Origin: Formosa agariphila KMM 3901
GTDB taxonomy: Bacteria; Bacteroidota; Bacteroidia; Flavobacteriales; Flavobacteriaceae
Assembly: GCF_000723205.1 (NCBI RefSeq)
Contig: NZ_HG315671.1
Location: 1,771,351 to 1,835,350, forward strand
Length of the DNA: 64,000 bases
Direction: 5' to 3'
Shown: one piece after another, positions 9,077-18,514 of the stretch
Numbering within the stretch: position 1 is the first letter of the stretch
Layout of the letters: each line of letters opens with the position of its first letter
Position numbers and translations under genes: made by a program
Notes under the pieces: generated by a model
What the model saw: only the letters and a program-made list of their open reading frames with translations
Database searches by the model: none
What the model was told of the DNA's origin: nothing

Positions 9077-9288
9077 CACAAACAGCATAAGTATTCATGA
9101 TATTGGGTGCTTGAGTGGAATCAAAAGCCTTTTCAACTGTATCTCGACTCCGCTCGATATACCTTAAACCCAATATAATCCCCGTAAACTAATCACAAAA
9201 TTTAATCACAATATAATATTAATCTAACGTATTGATTTTTAGTTGTTTTTTATTTGAAAAAGATGATGTTTACTAAAATATTTAAATG

Positions 9289-9296
9289 TATTTTTG
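9289..9296 (+). promoter_or_regulatory. TAnnTTTG -7 box before J-domain gene
   Basis: TATTTTTG lies 22 bp before the ATG at 9319. No clear -33 box is seen. Confidence 0.3.
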
Positions 9297-9318
9297 CGCC
9301 TTCAAAAAATAATTGAAT

Positions 9319-9765
9319 ATGAAACGCATAACGGAATACAGAAAACTTTTTGAAGTTGATAAAGACGTAGATTTAAAGACTTTAAAAAAGCAGTATCGTA
9401 GCCTTGCTAAAGAATGGCATCCAGATAAATTTCAAGCAGGAGATCCGTTAGTGGAAGAAGCTGAAGCTAAAACACGTAAAATTACAGATGGTTATCATTT
9501 TTTAGTAAGCATTGCTCCTGAAACTAGAGAAGCTAATAAAGAGGTGTATAATGAAACTATTAATTCTGGTGTAGCTGATTTTCAGTGGAATAATTTAGTT
9601 TTAGAAATTACTTTTGCAGATGGTTCGACTTACGAATATTTTGGAGTTACAAAACCTGTGTATATAAAAATGATTAATAGTGATAAAGTGAGTCGTTTTG
9701 CAAAACGTAACATTTTTCCTAAATACATTTACAGAAAATCTAAACGTATTGTTGAAACAGCTTAA
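9319..9765 (+). CDS. J-domain and KTSC-domain protein
   Basis: This 148-residue protein starts with a DnaJ-type J domain (about residues 5-65) that carries the HPD tripeptide (WHPDKF). A short KTSC domain (about 85-130) follows, with the ITFADGSTYEYFGV strand pattern. J domains stimulate Hsp70 ATPase; the KTSC part is thought to bind nucleic acid or protein. A TTG two codons upstream (9313) is in frame, but the ATG at 9319 is the better start. The gene stands alone and ends at a bidirectional terminator. Confidence 0.88.
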   Translation: MKRITEYRKLFEVDKDVDLKTLKKQYRSLAKEWHPDKFQAGDPLVEEAEAKTRKITDGYHFLVSIAPETREANKEVYNETINSGVADFQWNNLVLEITFADGSTYEYFGVTKPVYIKMINSDKVSRFAKRNIFPKYIYRKSKRIVETA

Positions 9766-9795
9766 TACGCTTGTTTTTTACGTAATTGATGATAT

Positions 9796-9833
9796 AAAAA
9801 AGCACGAACCTCAACTGAGATTCGTGCTTTTTA
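9796..9833. terminator. bidirectional rho-independent terminator
   Basis: A 12-bp perfect stem including A and T tracts (9797-9808 with 9821-9832) lies between the convergent J-domain gene and the mannonate dehydratase operon. Confidence 0.85.
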
Positions 9834-9844
9834 ATGCTTATAAT

Positions 9845-11062
9845 TTACCAATTCCATAAGGTGCCATCTTTTAAACGGCTTACAGGTAAATAAGATCTTT
9901 TATAAGGATATTGCTCGGCGGCCTTTTCATCAAATTCAACACCCAATCCAGGTGTGTCGTTCACCAGTAAATGTCCGTCTTCAAAAGTCAATGGATATTT
10001 AAAAACACGGTTTAAAGCTTCACCTCCAAACCCAATAAACTCTTGAATTCCAAAGTTTGGTGTCCATGAATTTAAATGAGCATGAGCGGCATGACCAATA
10101 GGTGAAATATCTGGCGGTCCATGTGGTGCTGTTCTTACGTGGTAAAGCGATGCAAAATCTGCCATTCTTCGCATTGGTGTAATACCACCAGCATGTGTTG
10201 CCGCCGTTCGTAAATAATCTATCCACTGATTTTCTATGAGTTCTTTAGCATCCCATATGGAATTAAAGATTTCACCTACGGCAAGTGGAGTGGTGGTGTG
10301 TTCACGAACATATTTATACCCCGACTGGTTTTCGGCTGTAACGCTATCTTCTAAAAATAAGAGATTATAAGGTTCAAGAATTTTACCTAGTCTAGCGGCT
10401 TCAATAGGCGTTAAACGGCTATGAGTATCGTGTAGCAAGTCGACACTATTACCATATTTTTCTCTGGCTTTCTTAAATAATTCAGGAACGAAATCTAAAT
10501 ATGCTTTTGTATCCCACAGTTGTTCTGGAGGTAAAGGCCTATCGCTTTGTAATTCAAAATAATCCTTTTTACCTGCTAAAGTTCCATAAGTACCTTCTAG
10601 CCCAGGAATGGCACATTGTAACCTCACAGCATTATAACCTTCAGAAATTAAATGATCTAAATGATGTAAGGTATCGTCTATATCTTGACCATTTGCATGA
10701 CCGTAGACTCTAATTTTTTCTCGGCTTTTACCACCTAATAATTCATATACAGGTAAACCTGCAACTTTACCCTTAATGTCCCATAACGCCATGTCTATAC
10801 CAGCAATTGCAGTCATGGTTATAGGGCCTCGTCTCCAATAACATCCCTTGTATAAATATTGCCAAATATCTTCAATCTTATGTGGGTCTCTTCCAATTAG
10901 ACAAGGTCTAATATGCTCTTCTAAATAAGCAACTACAGCGAGTTCTCTACCATTTAAAGTCGAGTCTCCCAAACCAAAAACACCTTCATCTGTCTCTATT
11001 TTTACAGTAACGAAATTTCGTCCAGGGTTACTGACAAATATTTTTATATCAACTATTTTCAT
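9845..11062 (-). CDS. manD: D-mannonate dehydratase, enolase superfamily
   Basis: This 405-residue enzyme matches the ManD/RspA type of the enolase superfamily. R147 and Y159 lie on the capping and acid/base loop, metal ligands D212, E238 and E264 sit on barrel strands (LLHDTHSRL, FLEDS, AVGEIFN), and H214 and H314 (TAPHGPPD) complete the site. The C-terminal LPVSRLKDGTLWNW is characteristic of the family. ManD dehydrates D-mannonate to 2-keto-3-deoxygluconate in glucuronate breakdown. It is the last gene of an operon with a symporter and an oxidoreductase, consistent with uronate use. Some family members act weakly on gluconate or are inactive, so specificity needs testing. Confidence 0.9.
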   Translation of the reverse strand: MKIVDIKIFVSNPGRNFVTVKIETDEGVFGLGDSTLNGRELAVVAYLEEHIRPCLIGRDPHKIEDIWQYLYKGCYWRRGPITMTAIAGIDMALWDIKGKVAGLPVYELLGGKSREKIRVYGHANGQDIDDTLHHLDHLISEGYNAVRLQCAIPGLEGTYGTLAGKKDYFELQSDRPLPPEQLWDTKAYLDFVPELFKKAREKYGNSVDLLHDTHSRLTPIEAARLGKILEPYNLLFLEDSVTAENQSGYKYVREHTTTPLAVGEIFNSIWDAKELIENQWIDYLRTAATHAGGITPMRRMADFASLYHVRTAPHGPPDISPIGHAAHAHLNSWTPNFGIQEFIGFGGEALNRVFKYPLTFEDGHLLVNDTPGLGVEFDEKAAEQYPYKRSYLPVSRLKDGTLWNW

Positions 11063-11174
11063 GTGTATAAATTCTTTTTAGAGTTTCATACATGGCTTAT
11101 TAAGTAGATTGATTTTTCAGAACTAAATCCTAAATGTTTAGTGACTTTATGTTTAAACCAAAACGTAAAACGTA

Positions 11175-11205
11175 ATGAGATGTTGAAGCAAGTTCTGCAT
11201 GACAT
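11175..11205 (-). repeat. intergenic repeat-like sequence, copy 2
   Basis: On the minus strand this reads GTCATGCAGAACTTGCTTCA and matches copy 1 at 9050-9076 in 20 of 26 positions. It lies in the 288-bp gap between the symporter and manD genes, where no other feature is seen. Confidence 0.4.
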
Positions 11206-11350
11206 TTCAAAAAACGATTTGGGTGTTAAACGGATAATCAATCTCTACAAATATAAACGACCAAGTATTTAAAATTATATTATTTTTTTAATGTTTTGTT
11301 CATTATTTCACTAATTCAATATGTAATAAATAGAGCACATTCGCGTAAAC

Positions 11351-13108
11351 TTAAGTGATTTTTGAGCTTCGTTTTAAAACATAACCTATTCCTGAAATTA
11401 TAATCGAACAGATTGCAAATATGAGTCGTCCCCAAAACGGATTTGGAATGAGTATCATTAAGAAAATACCTGCGCCCATAATCATTACCATTGTACCTAA
11501 CTTTTTTCTTTGCTGTTGGTCGAATGTGTCTTGATCGTTTGCGGCTATTACAGGAGTTTCAAACAATTCAAAAAAGTGTTCTGTTTCTAATTTATTATCA
11601 TCTTTAGCTTCTTTATAGAATAATGAGGTTAAGCAGAAAAAGCCTCCCGTAAAAAATACGTGTGCACCTAGTGTTAGTATTAAATTCATATCTGTAGCTT
11701 CTCTAGCTGTAAAATCAGGGATTCCAATCCAACCTGCAAAGACATTTGGCGTAATAACACTTGTCATTAACCACGATATAAATAGTCCAAGTACTACAGT
11801 CGCCCAAGGGGCCCATTTAGGTGTTTTCTTTATAAAAAGCCCAAGAAGAAGTGGTATCAATAACGGTACTTGAATCATAGCTGAAAGCGACATCATTAAA
11901 TCGAAAAGACTATGTTCTTTAAGCGATTTAAAGAATAAAGCCATTGCAATAACTAAAATACCACTAATAAAACTCAATACCATACTCAGTTTTAATAGTT
12001 TTTTATCGTCTACTTCCTTTCCTCTTTTTTTTAGAAAAGGTTGATAAATACTACGGACAAGTATTCCGGTGTTTTTGTTTAAGGCCGAATCCATAGATGA
12101 CATTGTTGCCGCAAATAATCCCGCAAGTAATAATCCTACAGTTCCTACAGGCATAACATTACGCGTAAATATTAAGTAAATAGCATCTCCGGCTTTACTT
12201 CCTAATTCAGGATAGGCAGATGCGGCATCTGGATATAAAATAGCAGATGCCCATGGTGGTATAAACCAAATTATGCTACCAAGTCCCATAAGAATCATGG
12301 CTAATAAAGATGCTTTTTTAGCATTTTTTGAATCCTTAGCATTTAAAAAACGAAATGCATCATGCATATTCATGATAGTAATTAATTGTTTGGCTAAGAA
12401 GAATACAAAAGTTCCTACCAATATAAGTCCGTAGTTCATATCTGGACCCATAATAAAATCTGAAGGGTACTTAGAGATTAATTCTACTGGTCCGCCTACT
12501 TTAACTAAGGCGACTACCGCACAAGCTATGGAAATTACAGCTACGACTAAGGTTTGCATAAAATCTGAAGCCACAACACCCCACGCACCAGATAATACAG
12601 AAACGAAAACTACTGTTAATCCTGTAACTATTATTGTGGTACCAATATCTGCATCGAAAACGGCACTGGTAAATACACCAAGTGCGTTAAGCCATATTCC
12701 TGCGTTAATTAAAGTGAACACAATAAGGGCCCAAGAGAAAAATTTCTCATTTTGCTGACCAAATCTACCTTTTATAGCTTCGGTAGGAGTATCGACGCGC
12801 ATTTGCCTAAACCGTTGGGCGAAATAGGCCCAACCACAGAAATAGGCAAAAGTATTGGCTAAAAAGACTAAACAAACCGTAAAGCCATCTGTAAATGCTT
12901 TTCCTGCAGCACCTGTAAACGTCCATGCAGAGAATTGCATCATAAAGGCTGTAGAACCTACCATCCACCAAAGCATTTTTCCGCCTCCACGAAAGTAATC
13001 ACTCGTAGATTTACTAGCCATATTTTTAAAGACAAACCCAATTCCAATGATGAGCAAAAAGTACCCAGCAATTACCAAGTACTCGTAAGTCATAGCATTA
13101 TTTTCCAT
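11351..13108 (-). CDS. sodium:solute symporter (SSS family)
   Basis: This 585-residue protein has about 14 hydrophobic helices and SSS signatures such as DYFRGGGKMLWWMVGSTAFM near the N-terminus and LLLAGLFAATMSSMDSALN in the middle. It should couple sodium entry to uptake of an organic solute. Its place between a Gfo/Idh/MocA oxidoreductase and mannonate dehydratase suggests a hexuronate or related sugar acid as substrate (inference). The upstream gene ends 8 bp away, so the two are co-transcribed. A gap of 288 bp separates it from manD. Confidence 0.92.
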   Translation of the reverse strand: MENNAMTYEYLVIAGYFLLIIGIGFVFKNMASKSTSDYFRGGGKMLWWMVGSTAFMMQFSAWTFTGAAGKAFTDGFTVCLVFLANTFAYFCGWAYFAQRFRQMRVDTPTEAIKGRFGQQNEKFFSWALIVFTLINAGIWLNALGVFTSAVFDADIGTTIIVTGLTVVFVSVLSGAWGVVASDFMQTLVVAVISIACAVVALVKVGGPVELISKYPSDFIMGPDMNYGLILVGTFVFFLAKQLITIMNMHDAFRFLNAKDSKNAKKASLLAMILMGLGSIIWFIPPWASAILYPDAASAYPELGSKAGDAIYLIFTRNVMPVGTVGLLLAGLFAATMSSMDSALNKNTGILVRSIYQPFLKKRGKEVDDKKLLKLSMVLSFISGILVIAMALFFKSLKEHSLFDLMMSLSAMIQVPLLIPLLLGLFIKKTPKWAPWATVVLGLFISWLMTSVITPNVFAGWIGIPDFTAREATDMNLILTLGAHVFFTGGFFCLTSLFYKEAKDDNKLETEHFFELFETPVIAANDQDTFDQQQRKKLGTMVMIMGAGIFLMILIPNPFWGRLIFAICSIIISGIGYVLKRSSKIT

Positions 13109-13116
13109 AGTTTATC

Positions 13117-14256
13117 TTATTGAAGTTGGCTTACATCTGTCCAATTGTTATTTTCTCTAATTAAATCGATAAGTTGTTGGTATAGACTTCCTTCTTTAAA
13201 GGATTGATAATACGTAAAATCTTCTCCTTTAATATCTTTAGTGAACTCTCTTGCTAAGTATTGCCAATTGCGTTCTGTATCGCCTTCCACTTTGGGTTGA
13301 TCATCTATTATTGCTTGAGGTAAAGGCAATGCTTTCCATGTTTTATCAGCGTCCCAAATATAAAGTGGTCCCATGCCATAATGTCCCTTAATATAAATAG
13401 CGCCTTTAGTGCCGTAAAACACTATGTGATCTTCATTAAACCTAGGGTTAAGTCCACCGTGTTTAAATAACACAGAAACTGGTTTTGTTGCAAAAGCACT
13501 TTCTAGTTTAGCCATTACGGTATACGACCATTCTACATTACTTTCTCCCCATTTTAAATTCGGGTCGTTTAGGTCTTTAGGAATGTGGTCTCTTCTGGTT
13601 TTAAAATTGTGTACACCTTCAACAATTGGAGCTTTTCCAAGGTCGTCGCGTACTTCCCCGATTAATTGTAAGATGTTTTCTCCAATTACAGAGGTTGCAA
13701 TAGACATCATATGGGTAAAATTGTTGTTTAAACGTCCGCCACCATCTTCTTTTCTATGCGACCAACCAAAAGGAATTTCACGTTCTAGATTAAAATGAGA
13801 TATAAATTCGGCTTCAGTAGGTTCGCCAATTGCTCCTTCTGCAACTAATTGTTTTGCATGTATAATACATGGCATATAACGGAAACTTGATGCAAATGCT
13901 GTTTTTACATTTTTTTGTATGGCAAGGTTGTATAATGTTTTGGCTGAATCGCCGTCTATAGTTAAAGGTTTATCGCTAAAAACATGACAACCAAATTCAA
14001 TAGCTTGTATTATGGTGTCGTAGTGTGCTCCTCCAGGCGTAGCAATGGATACAATATCTGGTTGACAATCGTTTAGAGCTTGTTTCCAATCTGTACCGTA
14101 GTAGGGGATATCCATTTTCTTAGCGACTTGTTTTACAACGCTTGGTGTTCTCCCAACAATTCCTACAACTTCGGCACCCACAGCTCGAAAGGCATCAGTG
14201 TGGCCTTGTCCAGCAAATCCGGTACCAGAGACTAAAACTTTTAATGTATTACTCAT
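13117..14256 (-). CDS. Gfo/Idh/MocA family oxidoreductase
   Basis: This 379-residue enzyme starts with a Rossmann fold (SGTGFAGQGHTDAFRA, residues 10-25) and has the DKPLTIDG motif, a variant of the EKP catalytic motif. The C-terminal alpha/beta domain contains GGGRLNNNFTHM. Such enzymes oxidise or reduce sugars and sugar acids with NAD(P). As the first gene of the operon with the SSS symporter and manD it probably feeds a uronate or polyol into the mannonate pathway. The exact substrate is not known. Confidence 0.9.
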   Translation of the reverse strand: MSNTLKVLVSGTGFAGQGHTDAFRAVGAEVVGIVGRTPSVVKQVAKKMDIPYYGTDWKQALNDCQPDIVSIATPGGAHYDTIIQAIEFGCHVFSDKPLTIDGDSAKTLYNLAIQKNVKTAFASSFRYMPCIIHAKQLVAEGAIGEPTEAEFISHFNLEREIPFGWSHRKEDGGGRLNNNFTHMMSIATSVIGENILQLIGEVRDDLGKAPIVEGVHNFKTRRDHIPKDLNDPNLKWGESNVEWSYTVMAKLESAFATKPVSVLFKHGGLNPRFNEDHIVFYGTKGAIYIKGHYGMGPLYIWDADKTWKALPLPQAIIDDQPKVEGDTERNWQYLAREFTKDIKGEDFTYYQSFKEGSLYQQLIDLIRENNNWTDVSQLQ

Positions 14257-14556
14257 ATGTTTAGTTGATGTTAATTAGCAAATTTGTTATTATCATTAAA
14301 AAAATCGGTTAAAATTTTTTAAATCTTATAAAGTGTTAATTTAAGAAAAAACAATCTGGTAAACCAATTTTATAGGTTAACATTCTAAATGATTTTCAGA
14401 GTGGAATTCTTGTTTTTTTAATCACCTATATGACACGCAATGCAACATGGTTTTTAGTGATAAAGTCTAATTTTTTTAATAGAAAAGATTGAGAATCTGG
14501 ATGATTTGTGTGATAGTCTATCCAAATTACTATTTTTACTTTAAATACATTCAAGT
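14257..14556. other. intergenic region between divergent operons
   Basis: This 300-bp region separates the minus-strand uronate operon from the plus-strand BCCT gene. It must hold promoters for both, but I see no clear operator, repeat or small gene. Confidence 0.5.
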
Positions 14557-16062
14557 TTGATATTTAAAGCACTTCAGAAACACACCGTTTTAATCGCATC
14601 CATAAGCATAATCTTTATATGTACCTTAATGGTATTCTTTGCCACCGAATCTAGTTATAACAATATTGAACAAGCCTCTTTATGGGTTAGGAACTACTTC
14701 GGTTATTTTTATTTATATCTGGGTTTAGGCTGTGTACTTCTCTTATTGGGTGTCGCCTTATCGCCACTTGGCACCATAAAACTAGGCAAACCAGATGCTA
14801 AACCAGAGCATTCTCTCTGGGCATGGACAGCCATGTTGTACAGTGCTGGTATGGGCTCAGGTATTTTATTACGTGCTGTTCAGGAACCTGTGTTTATGCA
14901 ACAGCATCCGCCGTATACCTCAGCATTGCCTGCAGAAACCTTAGCATTAGAATATACCTTTTATCAATGGGGTTTAACCGCTTGGGCGTTTTACGGACTC
15001 TTCGCTATGGTTGTAGGATACGCCCTTTATGTAAAACGTAAACATGTGCGTATTAGTGCAACGGTAGAAGACGAAATACAAAGCGAGACGATTAGAAAAT
15101 CTGTAGATGTTATTACAATTATCACCACTGTTTTCGGACTCGTAGCTGCTATTGGATTGGGAACCACTCAGATTAAAGGGGGCTTAAATCATGTTTTTAA
15201 AGCAGAATTAGGAATGACTACAATCCTTGTTTTATGTGTAGGGATTTCGTGTATTGCTTGTTATTCTGCTTGGCAAGGTGTAAATAAAGGCATCAAATTG
15301 TTTTCTAAATTAAACATCATAATCACGCTATTCATTCTGCTCTTTATATTTGTTACAAGCGATATGTTGGCCATTCTGAATGCGTTTGCACAAAGTACCT
15401 TTCACTACATTATCGATTTTATTCCTATGAGTTTAACACTAGGCGATTATAATCCGGGAATGGCTTTCTTAACCGATTGGACGTTTTATTATTGGGCATT
15501 TTGGCTAGCTTGGGCACCTTTTACAGGCATCTTTATTGCACGCATTTCTAAAGGACGCACGTTGCGACAATTACTTTTAGGTGTTTTAATGATTCCATCT
15601 TTGGGAACGTTCTTTTGGTTTTCAGTATTTGGAACTTCAGCTTTTCAGCTTATAGAAGGCATGGAAACGTATTCTAACGAATTTGGAAATGTATTCTCAT
15701 CCATATTTGTATTCTTTCAGCATTATCCAATGGCATCAGTCCTGAATTTAACAACCATTTTATTACTCGTTAGTTTTTTAGTCACTTCTGTAGATTCGGC
15801 TGTATTTGTCTTAAGTATGTTTACCGATAAAGGATCTAAAGATCCAAATAAAAAACATCGTGTAATCTGGTCTGTATTTATTTTACTTGCCACCATAGCC
15901 CTAGTTCTTTTGGGTAATGTAAAACCGGATATTGATGTATTAGGAACGGTTTCAAAATTGTTGATTATAACGTCTTTGCCATTTGCGTTTTTCATCTTAA
16001 TCATGATTGCAATTTTCTTAAAGGATGTTGTGAAATTCAAGAAATCCATACCAAAGCGATAA
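14557..16062 (+). CDS. BCCT family transporter (betaine/choline/carnitine type)
   Basis: This 501-residue protein has about 12 membrane helices. The family signature is clear in FLTDWTFYYWAFWLAWAPFT followed by GIFIARISKGRTLRQ. The first binding-site segment reads AMLYSAGMGSGILLRAVQEP, which differs from the usual GxGxxFWGVAEP, so the substrate may not be a classical betaine. BCCT carriers import quaternary-ammonium osmolytes or exchange related compounds. The start is TTG; no ATG precedes the first helix, so the exact start is uncertain. Confidence 0.88.
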   Translation: MIFKALQKHTVLIASISIIFICTLMVFFATESSYNNIEQASLWVRNYFGYFYLYLGLGCVLLLLGVALSPLGTIKLGKPDAKPEHSLWAWTAMLYSAGMGSGILLRAVQEPVFMQQHPPYTSALPAETLALEYTFYQWGLTAWAFYGLFAMVVGYALYVKRKHVRISATVEDEIQSETIRKSVDVITIITTVFGLVAAIGLGTTQIKGGLNHVFKAELGMTTILVLCVGISCIACYSAWQGVNKGIKLFSKLNIIITLFILLFIFVTSDMLAILNAFAQSTFHYIIDFIPMSLTLGDYNPGMAFLTDWTFYYWAFWLAWAPFTGIFIARISKGRTLRQLLLGVLMIPSLGTFFWFSVFGTSAFQLIEGMETYSNEFGNVFSSIFVFFQHYPMASVLNLTTILLLVSFLVTSVDSAVFVLSMFTDKGSKDPNKKHRVIWSVFILLATIALVLLGNVKPDIDVLGTVSKLLIITSLPFAFFILIMIAIFLKDVVKFKKSIPKR

Positions 16063-16254
16063 AATTTTAAGACCGATTTAAGTTTTAAAAGGTACGGTGT
16101 GGCTGAAATTACTCGTAAATTTATAGCTATAAAATATAGGTTATTGTGTGCTTTCTTTTAAAAAAGGCTATAATCGATTTGGTTATAAAGGATTAGCAGT
16201 TTGCATTTAAAATATAAAACACCTTAAGACCATAGCATTTTAAAATATATAATC

Positions 16255-16548
16255 ATGAAGAATCAATTAACAATAGTCGCTACAATTGTGGCGAAAATAG
16301 AACATACTGAATTTGTAAAGGCAGCACTTCTAAAATTAGTAGAAGCTTCTTTAAACGATACAGGTTGTATAAATTACAATTTACTTCAAGACAACACCGA
16401 TTTAAATAATTTTGTGGTGTACGAGAACTGGGCGAACGAAGAGGCTCTTAACGGGCATTTAAACACAGCTCATTTTACTGCATTTACAGAAGCTACCGAA
16501 GGTAAACTTAATGCCTTTACAGTGAAAAAAATGACGATGCTTTCTTAA
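16255..16548 (+). CDS. antibiotic biosynthesis monooxygenase (ABM) family protein
   Basis: This 97-residue protein has the ABM ferredoxin-like fold pattern: an N-terminal strand LTIVATIVAKIEH, a helix with VKAALLKLVEAS, the segment GCINYNLLQDNTDLNNFVVYENWAN and then HLNTAHFTAF. Small ABM proteins are cofactor-free quinol monooxygenases or stress-related proteins. It is followed after 29 bp by an SDR gene and then an MDR reductase, which suggests one redox operon, perhaps for quinones or reactive carbonyls (inference). Confidence 0.88.
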   Translation: MKNQLTIVATIVAKIEHTEFVKAALLKLVEASLNDTGCINYNLLQDNTDLNNFVVYENWANEEALNGHLNTAHFTAFTEATEGKLNAFTVKKMTMLS

Positions 16549-16577
16549 AATAGAATACACATTTAAAAATAGGAATT

Positions 16578-17372
16578 ATGGATTTAAAACTTAAAGATAA
16601 AGTTGTATTTATAAGCGGATCTACGGCGGGAATTGGATTTGCAACGGCAGAGCGATTTTTAACTGAAGGCGCTACTGTTGTAATTAATGGTAGAGACCAA
16701 AATCGTGTAGATGATGCCGTTAATAGTCTGAAATCTAATATAGAAGACGCAAAAGTGTCTGGAATTGCGGCAGATTTTTCTAAATCCGATGAAATTGATG
16801 CGTTACTAGAAAAACTGCCAGAGGTAGACATCCTAATTAATAACACTGGTATTTTCGAACCTATGGCTTTTGAAGACATTAGCGATGCAGATTGGTTACG
16901 CTTTTTTGAAGTCAATGTAATGAGTGGTATACGTTTGTCAAGACATTATTTCCCTAAAATGTTAGCCAAAAACTGGGGACGAGTTATTTTTATATCTAGC
17001 GAATCCGCTGTGTTTATTCCCGAAGAAATGATTCATTACGGGATGACAAAAACAGCACAATTGGCGGTGAGTAGAGGTTTAGCCGAATTAACCAAAGGGA
17101 CTCAAGTTACCGTAAATTCAATTCTGCCAGGACCAACAAAATCTAAAGGTGTGGGGCAGTTTATTGAGGATTTATCGAAATCTGAAAATAAATCTATGGA
17201 TGAAGTTGAAAAAGATTTCTTTAAAAAACAGCGACCTACCTCGCTGATTGGTCGTTTTGCCGATGTAGAAGAAGTCGCTAATACTATTGTCTATTATTCT
17301 AGTCCGCTAGCATCTGCCACTAATGGTGCATCTATTCGTGTAGAAGGTGGATTGATCAAATCTATTTTATAA
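16578..17372 (+). CDS. SDR family oxidoreductase
   Basis: This 264-residue protein is a classical short-chain dehydrogenase. It has the cofactor motif GSTAGIGFA near the N-terminus, NNTG in the middle, catalytic Ser in FISSESA and YGMTK for the Tyr-Lys pair. It ends with the usual IRVEGG segment. The substrate is unknown. It lies in a three-gene run with an ABM protein and an MDR oxidoreductase, with 17 bp to the latter. Confidence 0.92.
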   Translation: MDLKLKDKVVFISGSTAGIGFATAERFLTEGATVVINGRDQNRVDDAVNSLKSNIEDAKVSGIAADFSKSDEIDALLEKLPEVDILINNTGIFEPMAFEDISDADWLRFFEVNVMSGIRLSRHYFPKMLAKNWGRVIFISSESAVFIPEEMIHYGMTKTAQLAVSRGLAELTKGTQVTVNSILPGPTKSKGVGQFIEDLSKSENKSMDEVEKDFFKKQRPTSLIGRFADVEEVANTIVYYSSPLASATNGASIRVEGGLIKSIL

Positions 17373-17389
17373 CAAGTAATTTAAGACGT

Positions 17390-18409
17390 ATGAAAATGAA
17401 AGCCATCGGATTTAAACAATCATTACCCATAACAGAAGCAGATAGTTTTATCGCTTTCGACACGGAAAAGCCAACACCAGAAGGATACGAATTATTAGTA
17501 AAAATAGAAGCGATTTCAGTAAATCCAGTCGATTTTAAAGTGAGACATAATGCCGCAAAAGATACGATTCTCGACACGCCGAAAATCATTGGATGGGATG
17601 CTTCTGGTACTGTAGAAGCTGTAGGCGATAAAACGTCTAAATTCAAGGTTGGCGATCAGGTATATTATGCTGGCGATATTACTAAAGCTGGCTGTAATGC
17701 AGAATATCAGGTAATCGATGAACGTATTGTTGGAAAGAAACCAGAGTCGCTAACTCATGCACAAGCGGCCGCCATGCCACTGACTACTTTAACGGCTTAC
17801 GAATCGCTTTTCGATCGCATAAAAGTAAATGCTGAAACAGATAATGGTAAATCCGTTTTAATCCTTGCTGGAGCGGGAGGTGTAGGGTCAATAGCGATTC
17901 AATTGGCTAAAAAGTTAACCAATCTTACGGTAATTGCCACGGCATCTCGAGAAGATTCTGCACAATGGTGCAAAGATCTAGGGGCAGATTTTGTGGTTAA
18001 TCATCATCACCTTAAATCAGAATTAGAAACAATAGGTCATCCCGAAGTCCACTACATATTAGATTTCGTCGATTTAGAAGGGTATTGGGAATTAGCAACC
18101 GATATCGTAAAACCTCAAGGACATATCGTATCTATTACGGGAAGCTCTAAACCCTTAGATTTAAATCTGCTAAAGAATAAAAGTGTTTCCTTATCTTACG
18201 AATATATGTACACACGCTCGATGTATACCACAGAAGATATGGAACGTCAGCACGACATATTAAATAAAATAGCCGAGTTGTTAGACGCCGGAACTTTAAA
18301 ATCTACATTAACAACAACCCTTAAAGGATTTACTGTAGCCAATTTAAAGGATGCGCATCGCTTACAAGAATCTGGAAAAAGTATCGGTAAAACGGTGATT
18401 GAGTTTTAA
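17390..18409 (+). CDS. zinc-type alcohol dehydrogenase-like / quinone oxidoreductase (MDR family)
   Basis: This 339-residue enzyme has the MDR two-domain layout. A GroES-like part has VKIEAISVNPVDFKVR and GWDASGTVEAVG, and a Rossmann part has LILAGAGGVGSIAIQLAKK. The Cys and His zinc ligands of true alcohol dehydrogenases are not in the usual places, so it is probably a zinc-free NADPH quinone or enone reductase. It is the last gene of the ABM-SDR-MDR run and ends at a strong terminator. Confidence 0.92.
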   Translation: MKMKAIGFKQSLPITEADSFIAFDTEKPTPEGYELLVKIEAISVNPVDFKVRHNAAKDTILDTPKIIGWDASGTVEAVGDKTSKFKVGDQVYYAGDITKAGCNAEYQVIDERIVGKKPESLTHAQAAAMPLTTLTAYESLFDRIKVNAETDNGKSVLILAGAGGVGSIAIQLAKKLTNLTVIATASREDSAQWCKDLGADFVVNHHHLKSELETIGHPEVHYILDFVDLEGYWELATDIVKPQGHIVSITGSSKPLDLNLLKNKSVSLSYEYMYTRSMYTTEDMERQHDILNKIAELLDAGTLKSTLTTTLKGFTVANLKDAHRLQESGKSIGKTVIEF

Positions 18410-18423
18410 ACATATTAAAAAAA

Positions 18424-18509
18424 TGGCTGTCTTGAAAGTTAGATTTTCCTCAATCTAAATCACATTTAGAATGACCGATTTCAATACTTTCTAGACAGCC
18501 TCTTTTTTT
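18424..18509. terminator. long bidirectional hairpin terminator
   Basis: Arms at 18425-18438 and 18487-18500 pair over 14 bp with one mismatch. A smaller inner hairpin sits in the loop, and a T-run follows. The structure lies between convergent genes and can serve both. Confidence 0.8.
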
Positions 18510-18514
18510 AGCAT

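Larger units (their letters stand above)
8977..9318. other. intergenic region with a possible dispersed repeat
   Basis: This 342-bp gap contains no reading frame I can support. It holds a repeat-like stretch at 9050-9076 that resembles one at 11175-11205, and a promoter-like box near 9289. Confidence 0.5.
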
